Assembly (NCBI RefSeq): GCF_036880965.1 | Contig: NZ_JBAJMV010000001.1 | Coordinates: forward strand, 1-64,000 | DNA: 64,000 nucleotides | Reading direction: 5' to 3' | DNA from: JAUASW01 sp036880965 | Lineage (GTDB): Bacteria; Pseudomonadota; Gammaproteobacteria; Burkholderiales; Burkholderiaceae_C | Part shown: in pieces, positions 1 to 7,736 of the stretch | Layout of the letters: each line of letters starts with the position of its first letter | Position numbering within the stretch: the first letter of the stretch is position 1 | Program-made: the position numbers and the translations under genes | The notes under the pieces: generated by a model | The model's database searches: none | What the model was told of the DNA's origin: nothing | What the model saw: only the letters and a program-made list of their open reading frames with translations

Positions 1-49
1 CGACATCGAACTTCCTCTTGCTGATATCCACACCTAGCTTCGTTCTCAT
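1..49 (-). CDS. IS110-family transposase, N-terminal end (cut by window edge)
   Basis: The 16 codons visible, read leftward from an ATG at 49, give MRTKLGVDISKRKFDV. This matches the opening beta strand of the DEDD (RuvC-like) domain of IS110-family transposases, where the Asp in GVDISK is the first catalytic acidic residue. A good ribosome binding site (aaggaa) lies five bases upstream of the ATG. The rest of the gene lies outside the window, so intactness and the IS110 versus IS1111 subgroup cannot be judged. IS110 enzymes use an RNA guide encoded in the non-coding end of the element, which makes the adjoining 50-284 region relevant. The family call rests on one short motif plus start-site context. 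Confidence 0.6.
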   Translation of the reverse strand, partial: MRTKLGVDISKRKFDV

Positions 50-284
50 GACGTTCCTTCGCAAAGCGCTTATCCGACTTGCGCACCCTGATATGCGGGG
101 TCGCCACCGGAGAGGCTCCGGCAGCGCCCCAAGACACCGTTCGAGCTGTCGTGTCGAATCCGCCGGGGGCACCAGTCTTTACCTCTGGCTCAAAGGCCAT
201 AGGGGGAGCGCGGCATCACCCTGACGGGCTTCGCTAAAGCGGAACGAAGCAGCGTGATTCTGATATCAGGGGGAGGCGCCGGCT
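50..284 (-). other. Non-coding leader of the IS110-type element; candidate bridge-RNA region
   Basis: This stretch upstream of the transposase start has no convincing gene. It contains several small hairpins, for example ccggag/ctccgg at 109-123 and a GC-rich stem at 278-294. In IS110-group elements the bridge RNA is transcribed from just this position, between the element end and the transposase start, which is known biology for the family. I could not define the element end or the RNA boundaries, because IS110 elements lack standard terminal inverted repeats. Confidence 0.35.
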
Positions 285-294
285 GCAAGCCGGC
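278..294. repeat. Hairpin, 7-bp perfect stem
   Basis: GCCGGCT (278-284) and AGCCGGC (288-294) are perfect inverted repeats around a 3-base loop. It belongs to the string of stem-loops between the IS110-type start codon and the 485-1012 gene. Confidence 0.6.
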
Positions 295-463
295 GACGGA
301 GGACTGAGCCCGGACACAGACAGTCCTGAGGACTGTCTGTGCCTGGCGAAGGATCAGGCCTCTGGCCAGAGCATGAGCGGAGGGATGCCCGCTGGCGGCC
401 TGATCTTCGACGAACCCAGACACCAGAACACGAACGGCCGCAACGTGCCGTCAAGAGGCATCC
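285..463 (-). repeat. Diverged copy (A) of the structured dispersed repeat
   Basis: Read on the minus strand from about 463, this stretch aligns with the left half of the element at 10321-10680. Both have a terminal block ending in gacggcac or agcggcac, then ttgc.gcc.ttcgt, then the word gtcgaagatcagg, then a cgctc.tg block. In this copy the stem is closed by gatcaggcc/ggcctgatc (about 352-361 and 397-405). Identity is roughly 70-75 percent over the first 50-60 bases and fades inward. The inner boundary is approximate. The copy lies directly beside the IS110-type element, whose relatives often insert into palindromic repeats. Confidence 0.5.
315..341. repeat. Near-perfect 27-base palindrome
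   Basis: cacagacagtcct (315-327) and aggactgtctgtg (329-341) are perfect inverted repeats with one base between them. There is no T-run on either side, so it is not a standard terminator. It lies inside repeat copy A, next to the IS110-type leader. Confidence 0.7.
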
Positions 464-484
464 ACAAATTCTTCCGGCCGTCGC

Positions 485-1012
485 TCAGCGGCGTTGCCTC
501 GCCGGGTGGAAGACGGTGCGCTGCACCCAGGTCCGCAGGCTGATGGCGCGGTCGCTGCTGCGCTCGGCCAGGTACTTCAGCAAGAGCTCGTCCTGCACAT
601 AGAGCTGGCGCTCGTACTCGCGCACGCCGTCCTCGTTGAGGCGTCGCAGCACCAGTTCGTTGGGTGGCTCGCCGAGCGCACGGCCCAGGTCTCCAAGGCA
701 GAGCCAGCGCTCCCGATGCTCCTCCTGGACACGGATGTGCACGCCCTTGAACTCGTAGTGCAGGCCCTCGCGTTCATGCCAGCGCGCCCAGCGCAGCCAG
801 CGCCCCATGTCGCCGAACAGGCCGATCAGCTCGGGCGCCAGGAAGATGCCCCACAGCGTGGCCGTGAGCACCAGCGCAGCAGTCCAGTTCTGAAGCCAGT
901 GCTGCATCAGCAGAGTGCCGAGCACGCAGGCGCCCAGCTTGATCCAGCGCGCAGTCGTCATGTGCCAGCGCTCATGGCGCTGCGCGTCATAAACCGGCTT
1001 GCCGCGCCGCAT
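485..1012 (-). CDS. Hypothetical small membrane protein
   Basis: A 175-residue protein beginning three bases after rpiA ends, so probably co-transcribed with it. Residues about 25-65 form two hydrophobic segments, suggesting a membrane hairpin. The C-terminal 100 residues are soluble and charged. The soluble part (FKGVHIRVQEE, a LCLGDLGRAL block, then a RTWVQRTVF end) loosely resembles the layout of BRO-N/KilA-type domains, but the match is too weak for a call. A start at the internal ATG at 961 would trim 17 polar residues and still keep both membrane segments; neither start has a clear ribosome binding site. Function unknown. Confidence 0.6.
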   Translation of the reverse strand: MRRGKPVYDAQRHERWHMTTARWIKLGACVLGTLLMQHWLQNWTAALVLTATLWGIFLAPELIGLFGDMGRWLRWARWHEREGLHYEFKGVHIRVQEEHRERWLCLGDLGRALGEPPNELVLRRLNEDGVREYERQLYVQDELLLKYLAERSSDRAISLRTWVQRTVFHPARQRR

Positions 1013-1015
1013 GGC

Positions 1016-1675
1016 TCAGAAGCTCAGTGTCTTCACACCGGTGGACGTTCCCAGCAGGCAGACGCTCGCGCGATTGCGGGCGAACACGCCCACGGTGACC
1101 ACGCCGGGCCACTGGTTCACCTCGGCCTCGAAGGCTTTCGGGTCCTTGATCTGCAGGCCGCGCACGTCGAGGATCTGGCAGCTGTTGTCGGTGATGACGC
1201 CAGCGCGCAGGGTGGCCGTGGCGCCCATGGCTGCAAAGCGGCGAGCGATCTGCGCTGCAGCCATCGGGATCACTTCCACCGGCAAGGGGAACTGGCCCAG
1301 CACCGGCACCAGCTTGGATTCGTCGGCAATGCAGACAAAGCGCTCGGCCAGGTCGGCAACGATCTTCTCGCGTGTCAGCGCAGCGCCGCCACCCTTGACC
1401 ATGTGGCCGCCATGATCGATTTCGTCAGCGCCATCGATGTAGACCGGCAGGCTCTCGACCTCGCCGGCTTCCAGCACCTGGATGCCCAGCGCCTTCATGC
1501 GCTCGGTGGAGCGGACCGAGCTGGAGACGGCACCCTTGATCTGCAGGCCGCTGGCGGCCAGGGCGTCGATGAACTTGTCCACCGTCGAGCCGGTGCCGAC
1601 ACCGACGATGCCGCCGGCCGGAACAAATTGCAGGGCGGCCTGGCCGACCAGGGTCTTGAGTTCGTCTTGGGTCAT
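1016..1675 (-). CDS. rpiA: Ribose-5-phosphate isomerase A
   Basis: Interconverts ribose-5-phosphate and ribulose-5-phosphate in the non-oxidative pentose phosphate pathway (cytosol). The 219-residue length matches the family. The N-terminal phosphate-binding loop GVGTGSTV is present, followed by YIDGADEID with the conserved acidic residues and KGGGAALTREKI with the catalytic Lys region. The C-terminal strand block ends in GVFARNRASVCLLG, as in other RpiA proteins. It sits 21 bases downstream of the DAHP synthase gene on the same strand, so the two may share a transcript. No anomaly seen. Confidence 0.95.
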   Translation of the reverse strand: MTQDELKTLVGQAALQFVPAGGIVGVGTGSTVDKFIDALAASGLQIKGAVSSSVRSTERMKALGIQVLEAGEVESLPVYIDGADEIDHGGHMVKGGGAALTREKIVADLAERFVCIADESKLVPVLGQFPLPVEVIPMAAAQIARRFAAMGATATLRAGVITDNSCQILDVRGLQIKDPKAFEAEVNQWPGVVTVGVFARNRASVCLLGTSTGVKTLSF

Positions 1676-1696
1676 GTCGATGAAGAAGGAGTAGGT

Positions 1697-2809
1697 TCAG
1701 GAATTCTGGCGGCGGGTCTTCACGGCTTCGGCCAGGGTGCGCAGCAACGGCCCGGTCTGGCCCCAGCCCAGGCAGGCATCGGTGATCGAGACGCCGGGCT
1801 TCAGGTCGCTCTTGGTCTGGCCCGGGGCCAGGTCTTGCCGGCCCGGCTGCAGATGCGATTCGATCATCACGCCGGTGATGCGCTTGTCGCCAGCCGAGAT
1901 CTGGGCCGCCACGTCATTGCCGACGTCGATCTGGCGCTCGTACTTCTTGCTCGAGTTGGCGTGCGAGAAGTCGATCATCACCTGCTCGCGAAGGTTCGAG
2001 CCGCGCAGCGCATCGCAGGCCGCCGCGACCGAAGCCGCGTCATAGTTTGGCGCCTTTCCGCCGCGCAGGATGATGTGGCAGTCGGCATTGCCGCGGGTCT
2101 CGAAGATCGCAGCCGCGCCCATCTTGGTCATGCCCATGAAGGCATGGCTGGCGCTGGCGGCGAGCACCGCATCACTGGCCACCTTGATGCCGCCATCGGT
2201 GCCGTTCTTGAATCCGACCGGGCAGCTGAGGCCGGAGGCGAGCTGGCGGTGACTCTGGCTCTCGGTCGTGCGGGCGCCGATGGCGCCCCAGGCGATCAGG
2301 TCGGCGATGTATTGGGGCGAGAGCAGGTCCAGGAACTCGGTGCCGGCCGGCAGGCCCAGCGCGGTGACATCCAGCAGCAATTGACGGGCCAGGCGCAGGC
2401 CTTCGTTCATGTGGAAGCTGCCGTCCAGGCGCGGGTCGTTGATATAGCCCTTCCAACCCACCGTGGTGCGCGGCTTCTCGAAGTAGACGCGCATCACGAT
2501 CAGGAGTTCCTTGCGCAGCTCCTGCTCGGCGGTCTTGAGCAGGCGGGCATAGTCCATCGCCTGGTCGTGATCATGGATCGAGCAGGGGCCGACGACGACC
2601 AGCAGCCGGTCGTCCCGCCCGTGCAGCACGTCGCCAATTTCACGGCGCGCGCGCTCGACCAGCGCCTGCGAGGCCTCGGGCAGCGGCAGCTCGTCGAACA
2701 GCAGGGCCGGCGAGATCAGCGGGCGGACCGCGCCGATGCGGGTGTCGTCGGTGCGGGTGCTGTCGCGGGTGGCGTCGAGGTCGTGGCGGCTGGCTTCGGG
2801 AGTGGTCAT
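1697..2809 (-). CDS. aroG: 3-deoxy-7-phosphoheptulonate synthase (DAHP synthase, class I)
   Basis: Condenses phosphoenolpyruvate with erythrose-4-phosphate, the first step of the shikimate pathway. About 370 residues, as for the AroF/G/H family. Diagnostic blocks are VGPCSIHD (PEP-binding and metal Cys), GTEFLDLLSPQYI, GARTTESQSHRQLASG and CPVGFKNGTDG, with DFSHANSSK near the C-terminus. The ATG at 2809 (MTTPEAS) is preferred; an in-frame start at 2857 would run into the divergent pyrD leader. The aroF, aroG or aroH feedback type cannot be told from motifs, so the symbol is by family. Transcribed divergently from pyrD, with rpiA downstream. Confidence 0.93.
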   Translation of the reverse strand: MTTPEASRHDLDATRDSTRTDDTRIGAVRPLISPALLFDELPLPEASQALVERARREIGDVLHGRDDRLLVVVGPCSIHDHDQAMDYARLLKTAEQELRKELLIVMRVYFEKPRTTVGWKGYINDPRLDGSFHMNEGLRLARQLLLDVTALGLPAGTEFLDLLSPQYIADLIAWGAIGARTTESQSHRQLASGLSCPVGFKNGTDGGIKVASDAVLAASASHAFMGMTKMGAAAIFETRGNADCHIILRGGKAPNYDAASVAAACDALRGSNLREQVMIDFSHANSSKKYERQIDVGNDVAAQISAGDKRITGVMIESHLQPGRQDLAPGQTKSDLKPGVSITDACLGWGQTGPLLRTLAEAVKTRRQNS

Positions 2810-2874
2810 GATGCGGTCCTGCGTGAGCCGGACATTATGGTCCGCCGGATGTTGCAATGCGACAATCCCGGCCC

Positions 2875-3915
2875 ATGTCCCTCGTTCCCTACGCCCTCAC
2901 CCGCCCCTTTCTGTTCGGCCTGGACCCGGAGCACGCCCATGAGTTGACGCTCGGCGCCATCGCCCGGCTGCAGAACACACCCGCCCAGTGCATCTGGTCG
3001 CAAGCGCGCATTGCCGACCCGGTGACCGTGGCCGGCCTCAAGTTCCCCAACCGCATCGGCCTTGCCGCCGGCCTGGACAAGAACGGCCGCTGCATCGACG
3101 GCCTGGGCGCCATGGGTTTCGGCTTCATCGAGGTGGGCACGGTCACGCCCAAGGGCCAGCCGGGCAACGAAAAACCGCGCATGTTCCGCCTGCCGCAAGC
3201 CGATGCCCTGATCAATCGCCTGGGCTTCAACAACGAGGGCCTGGCGGCTTTTCTCGCCAATGTGCAGCGTGCCCGCAGCTTCCGTGCCGCGGGCGGCCTG
3301 GTGGGCCTCAACATCGGCAAGAACGCCGCCACGCCGATCGAGAACGCGGTGGACGATTACCTGATCGGCCTTGAGGGGGTGTTCCCGCATGCCGACTACA
3401 TCACCGTCAACATCTCCAGCCCCAACACGAAGAACCTGCGTGCGCTGCAGAGCGACGAGGCACTCGACGCCCTGCTTTCGCAGCTGCAAGCCAGGAAGCA
3501 GCAGCTGCAGAAGGCCAGTGGTCGCCGGGTGCCGATGTTCGTGAAGATCGCGCCCGACCTCGAAGAAGACCAGGTCGCCGTGATCGCGCAAACGCTGCAG
3601 AAGAACGGCATCGACGGCGTGATCGCGACCAACACCACGATCTCCCGCGATGCAGTGCAAGGGCTGGCGCATGCCGGCGAGATGGGCGGCCTCTCCGGCC
3701 GGCCGGTGTTCGAGGCCAGCAACCGCGTGATCCGCCTCCTGCGCGCCGCGCTGGGCAAGGACTTTCCCATCATCGGCGTCGGCGGCGTGCTGTCTGGCGA
3801 CGATGCCCGCGCCAAGATCCAGGCAGGTGCCGACCTGGTGCAGCTCTACACAGGGCTGATCTACAAGGGTCCGGCCCTGGTGCGCGAATGCGCCGAGGTC
3901 TTGGCCAGGGTCTAG
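2875..3915 (+). CDS. pyrD: Dihydroorotate dehydrogenase (quinone), class 2
   Basis: Oxidises dihydroorotate to orotate using FMN and the quinone pool; step four of pyrimidine synthesis, at the inner membrane surface. The 346 residues include the class 2 N-terminal helical extension (PFLFGLDPEHAHELTL). The FMN barrel follows, with GLAAGLDKNG, the GFGFIEVGTVTPKGQPGN loop, INRLGFNN and the active-site block NISSPNTKNLR. The barrel closes with IIGVGGV and GADLVQLYTGLIYKGP. The ATG at 2875 (MSLVPYAL) fits family starts better than the in-frame ATG at 2857. Complete and ordinary. Confidence 0.96.
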   Translation: MSLVPYALTRPFLFGLDPEHAHELTLGAIARLQNTPAQCIWSQARIADPVTVAGLKFPNRIGLAAGLDKNGRCIDGLGAMGFGFIEVGTVTPKGQPGNEKPRMFRLPQADALINRLGFNNEGLAAFLANVQRARSFRAAGGLVGLNIGKNAATPIENAVDDYLIGLEGVFPHADYITVNISSPNTKNLRALQSDEALDALLSQLQARKQQLQKASGRRVPMFVKIAPDLEEDQVAVIAQTLQKNGIDGVIATNTTISRDAVQGLAHAGEMGGLSGRPVFEASNRVIRLLRAALGKDFPIIGVGGVLSGDDARAKIQAGADLVQLYTGLIYKGPALVRECAEVLARV

Positions 3916-4023
3916 GGCAGCGAACTCGGCGGCCAGCCGTGCCGCAAGTCCCGGGCTAGCCCCAGGGCGCACAGCCGCGTTGGGCTGGCATAGTCCGCGC
4001 CAAGAATAATCGGGGAGGGATCC

Positions 4024-6912
4024 ATGGAATCGCGCGCCTTGACGCGCGCCTTCGGGCGTGCACGTTTGCTACTTGCTACCGGCTTGCTGACCGGCCTGGT
4101 CGCCTGTGGCGGCGGCGGTGGAGGTGCTGCGGGCACCGCCCCTGCCACAGGTGGGAACAGCAACCCACCGACAAGCACGTCGCCGGCACCGGCCAACCGG
4201 GCACCTTTGGCCAGCGCCAGCGGCGGCAGCAATGTGCAGGAGGGAGACACGGTTCGGCTGGACGCCAGCCAGAGCAGCGACCCCGATGGCGACACGCTAC
4301 GTTATCGCTGGAGTTTCCAGGAGCGCCCTGAAGGCAGTGCGGCGACCCTCGATGGCGCAGAGAGCAAGCAGCCCAGCTTTGTCGCCGACAAGGGTGGCAA
4401 GTACCGCATCGCGCTGGTGGTCAGCGACGGCACGCTTGAGAGCAGCACTACGCTCGAGCTGAAGGCCAACCGGCAGCCCAAGGCCGCGATCAAGGGGCCG
4501 CTCGGCGTGCTTTCCGGGCAGACCTTCGCGCTCGATGGCAGCGCCAGCAGCGACCCGGACGGCGATTCGCTGAGCTACACCTGGACACTCAGCCAGAAGC
4601 CGGATGGCAGCAAAGCCTCGCTCGATGCCAGCACCGGCGCCCGGGTCAGCCTCACGCCCGACATCATGGGCAACTACTGCTTCTACCTGCAGGTGAGCGA
4701 CCCCAACAGCGGCGGCCGCCTGTCCTTGCCCGCCTCGCACTGCGTTCGGCTCGAGGAACGTCCGCTGGCCAAGATCACCGCACCGGCGAGCGCGAGTTCC
4801 AGCACCGAGGTGCAGCTGAACGGCTTTTTCAGCGTCGCGGAATGGGGCGGCATTGGCGGCTACACCTGGCGCGTGGTGTCCGCGCCGGCACGCAGCGAGG
4901 CCAGGATGATCCTTCCCACGTCGATGCGTGCAAGGCTGTGGGTTGACCTGCCTGGTGCGTACACAGTCGAGCTGGTCGTCAAGGACATGCAAGGCATCTA
5001 CAGCCTCCCGGTCACGACCACGATACAGGTGACGGCCAGCTCGCAGCATCCCACCACACCGGTCATCACCCTGCCGGTCGAACCCATCCTGGCGACTCAA
5101 GAGGCGAGCTTGCGGGTGTCTGCGCTGGACCCTGGCAACGGCACGGTCAGCTATGTCTGGCGTTTCGCGGACGGAACCACCGGCACCGGTGCAACGCTGA
5201 GCCGTCGCTTCGCCACGCCAGGCCAGTATGCAGTGACCGTCACGGCGACCAATGGCCTGGGCTTGAGCAGCACGGTCACAACCGTGGTCCGCGTGGCCGA
5301 AGCCTTGACCGGCGGCCCGCAGCCGGCCTGCATGGGCAGCAGGTGCGGCGCCAGCAGTGCGACCCGCTATTCCGGAAGCGGAGTGGGCATCTGGACGATC
5401 AACAACACCAGCTCGCACGATCAGGTGCTGGACCTGGACATAGACAACGTTGGGCCCGGGCAGAGCGTGGTGCTCCTCTTCGCGAACGCTGGCGAGCAGG
5501 ACTCGATTCCCCTGCCCGCCTACGGCGTCGCGCCCGCGCCAGGGGCCACCAACGCGCCTCAGCGCACTCCGGCGCAAGCTGCCCTGCCGGCACGCACCGC
5601 GATCGAATCGGTTCTGGTCCATCGCTACCACGAGAGCACCGTGGAGACCTATCTGGCGTCCCGGCAGGCCCGAGCCATACCCGCAGAAACCCGCCGGCGC
5701 GCGAGCAGCAGCAGCAGCAGCAGCACCGGTGGCAAGCCTCGGCCTGCGCCACCCCTGCACAGCACACGTGAATGGACGGGCGCGCTGGGAGAGAAAGTGC
5801 CCTATCAGACCCAGGTCGAGGCCAGTTGCCAGCTGGCGAATGGCCGCAACATCGTCTTCTGGATCGACTCGGCCGGCCTGCTGGCCGGGCAGATCAAGCT
5901 CAGCCAGATCGATGCCATGCGAGAGTTCGCCTGCGGCAGCGACGGTGCCTTCGCTCGGCTGACCGCCATCGCGGGCGACTTCTGGGGCCCGCATCAAGAC
6001 AGCACGCTGATCAGCGACGACACCCTGCAGGATGTCAACGTCGTCATCGGCTACCCCAAGGAGCCAATCGGCGCTGGCGGCTACTACTGGATAGATGCCA
6101 TGCGAACGAAGGCAACCAATCCCAACTCCAACGAGGCGGTGGCGCTGTTCCTCAACATGCGCGACTTCGCGAACAGCACCCGCCACTACCTGCATTCGGT
6201 GCTCATACATGAGGCTACGCACGCCATCAATGGCTACCAGCGCCTGGCCCGTCGCGGCGTCTGGCATGAATCCTGGCTCGAGGAAACGAGCGCCATGATG
6301 GGTGAAGACCTGGTGGCCTCGGCGCTGTTGAAAGATGAGCAGGGCCAGCCTTACAGCAATGTGATTTCCATGCTCAGGTTCTTTGCAGCGGACCTGTCCA
6401 GCAAGAGCTACACCCGCTACCTCTCGGCCCTGGATGGGGGCAATGAGAAGTACATCGTGGGCGGCAGTTTCGGTGCTTTTCTGAACCGCCGCCATGGCCT
6501 GCAGCTGTTCCAGTACCTGATCAATCAATGCTCGGACAGCTCGGCCGGCCAGTCCAGCTACCAATGCGTGGATGCAGCCATCCGGGCCTCGGGTGGCAAT
6601 GGCTTTGTCGATGAGTTTGTGCGCCTGTATGTAAGCGGGAAAACGCCGTTGAGCGCTGGCGAGGCGCCGGCTGGCTACGGCTGGCCCCTGGCTCAGTCGG
6701 ACAAGATCGTGTTGCCAGAGTTCGACGCAGCCAAGCCGTACTTCACCAATGCGGGCCAGGAGAATCCCGAATACGTGCCATCGCCCTTGGAGAAATTTGA
6801 GCGCACGACCGCGATCCGCATCGCCGACAACGCGCCCAACGGGGCCACGCGCTATCGCCGCATGGGCATCATGCTGCCGCCTGGCATGAGCCTGGCCGTC
6901 GTCATCCACTGA
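4024..6912 (+). CDS. PKD-repeat lipoprotein with C-terminal M30-like zinc metalloprotease domain
   Basis: A 962-residue predicted outer-membrane or surface lipoprotein. The signal peptide ends in a lipobox (GLVAC, Cys28) followed by a glycine run. Residues about 60-425 hold PKD/Ig-like domains, recognisable from repeated SSDPDGD, LRYRWSF and YRIALVVSDG patterns. A Ser-rich linker from a seven-fold AGC repeat (codons at 5704-5724) separates them from the C-terminal enzyme domain. That domain has IHEATHAING (His729, Glu730, His733) and a downstream WLEETSAMMGEDL helix, the arrangement seen in hyicolysin-type M30 peptidases. Probably degrades extracellular protein; substrate unknown. A Shine-Dalgarno (gggaggg) precedes the ATG. 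The M30 assignment is from motif memory. Confidence 0.8.
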   Translation: MESRALTRAFGRARLLLATGLLTGLVACGGGGGGAAGTAPATGGNSNPPTSTSPAPANRAPLASASGGSNVQEGDTVRLDASQSSDPDGDTLRYRWSFQERPEGSAATLDGAESKQPSFVADKGGKYRIALVVSDGTLESSTTLELKANRQPKAAIKGPLGVLSGQTFALDGSASSDPDGDSLSYTWTLSQKPDGSKASLDASTGARVSLTPDIMGNYCFYLQVSDPNSGGRLSLPASHCVRLEERPLAKITAPASASSSTEVQLNGFFSVAEWGGIGGYTWRVVSAPARSEARMILPTSMRARLWVDLPGAYTVELVVKDMQGIYSLPVTTTIQVTASSQHPTTPVITLPVEPILATQEASLRVSALDPGNGTVSYVWRFADGTTGTGATLSRRFATPGQYAVTVTATNGLGLSSTVTTVVRVAEALTGGPQPACMGSRCGASSATRYSGSGVGIWTINNTSSHDQVLDLDIDNVGPGQSVVLLFANAGEQDSIPLPAYGVAPAPGATNAPQRTPAQAALPARTAIESVLVHRYHESTVETYLASRQARAIPAETRRRASSSSSSSTGGKPRPAPPLHSTREWTGALGEKVPYQTQVEASCQLANGRNIVFWIDSAGLLAGQIKLSQIDAMREFACGSDGAFARLTAIAGDFWGPHQDSTLISDDTLQDVNVVIGYPKEPIGAGGYYWIDAMRTKATNPNSNEAVALFLNMRDFANSTRHYLHSVLIHEATHAINGYQRLARRGVWHESWLEETSAMMGEDLVASALLKDEQGQPYSNVISMLRFFAADLSSKSYTRYLSALDGGNEKYIVGGSFGAFLNRRHGLQLFQYLINQCSDSSAGQSSYQCVDAAIRASGGNGFVDEFVRLYVSGKTPLSAGEAPAGYGWPLAQSDKIVLPEFDAAKPYFTNAGQENPEYVPSPLEKFERTTAIRIADNAPNGATRYRRMGIMLPPGMSLAVVIH
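5704..5724 (+). repeat. Trinucleotide (AGC)7 repeat within CDS
   Basis: Seven tandem AGC triplets encode a run of seven Ser in the linker between the PKD-like part and the protease domain of the 4024-6912 protein. Copy-number change would lengthen or shorten the linker in frame. Confidence 0.9.
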
Positions 6913-7052
6913 GCCCCCGGGCCATTCCCTAAGGGTTCCGCCTCCCCCTGCCTCAAGGCCCCCCGCGGCGGGGGGCGCGAGGGGGGCGGGCTCTCCCTAT
7001 CGTCCCGTCCGTGGCTGGCCGCTCCGGGCCGGACCGATATGGAGATCCCGCA

Positions 7053-7736
7053 ATGAGCCTCGACACCCAGTCCGCAGCCAACGCCTGCGGCGCTGCGCCG
7101 CCCAACCGGCGGACCCTTCTCAAATCGCTGGCCGGTGCCGCCGCTGCCATGGCCGGCGCCGGGCTCATCGCCCCGGCCCAAGCCACACAGCTCAAGCCGC
7201 ACAACCTGACCAAGCTGATCAACGATGCCGACACCATCATCGCCGGCAAGGTGATCCGCGTGACCGACGGCATGCAGGGCAATGTGCCCTACACCGAGGT
7301 GACGATCAGCGTGGCCAGCTCGGCCAAGAAGAAGATCGCCACGCGCTCGGAGTACAAGTTCCGACAGTTCGGTCTGGCCAAGGCCCGCAAGATGCCGGAC
7401 GGCCGCTTCTTCCTCGGCATGGCCCCGGAGGGCATGGCCAGGTGGACGAAGGACGAGCAGGTATTCGCCTTCCTCTACAAGCCAGCCGCCCGCACCGGCC
7501 TGCGCACCACGGTGGGCATGGGCATGGGCAAGTTCAACGTGATGGGCGGCCGCTCGGCCAACGCCTTCAACAACCGCGGCCTGTTCGACAACGTGCGCTT
7601 CAGCGGTGTGACCCTGAGCCCGCTGGAAACCGAAATGCTCGGCAAGTCAGGCGGTGACGTCGATGCCAACGTGCTGATGGGCCTGGTCAACAAGGCCGTC
7701 GCCGGTCAATGGATCCAGAAGGGGATGATGAAGTGA
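7053..7736 (+). CDS. Tat-exported protein of unknown function
   Basis: A 227-residue protein with a twin-arginine signal (NRRTLLKSLAG, then an Ala-rich hydrophobic segment ending APAQA), so it is predicted to leave the cytoplasm folded. The mature part begins with LTKLINDADTIIAGKVIRV, a pattern I associate with small beta-rich secreted proteins, but I cannot assign a family. The start at 7053 is preferred over the upstream ATG at 7011 because a ggag motif lies at the right distance and the Tat n-region is then of normal length. The stop codon overlaps the start of the next gene (GTGA), so the two are translationally coupled and probably work together. Confidence 0.75.
   Translation: MSLDTQSAANACGAAPPNRRTLLKSLAGAAAAMAGAGLIAPAQATQLKPHNLTKLINDADTIIAGKVIRVTDGMQGNVPYTEVTISVASSAKKKIATRSEYKFRQFGLAKARKMPDGRFFLGMAPEGMARWTKDEQVFAFLYKPAARTGLRTTVGMGMGKFNVMGGRSANAFNNRGLFDNVRFSGVTLSPLETEMLGKSGGDVDANVLMGLVNKAVAGQWIQKGMMK

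Noticed and set aside
315..341. Palindrome as a terminator of the 485-1012 gene
   Set aside because: No T-run follows on either strand, and it lies 144 bases away from the stop codon.
494..2947. Very long plus-strand open frame opposite rpiA and the DAHP synthase gene
   Set aside because: A high-GC antisense shadow: it mirrors two well-conserved genes, has no ribosome binding site and reads as low-complexity Ala/His/Arg/Gln sequence. Similar shadows opposite 4024-6912, 7733-10249, 18507-20249, 22433-24418 and 44404-46920 were left out for the same reason.
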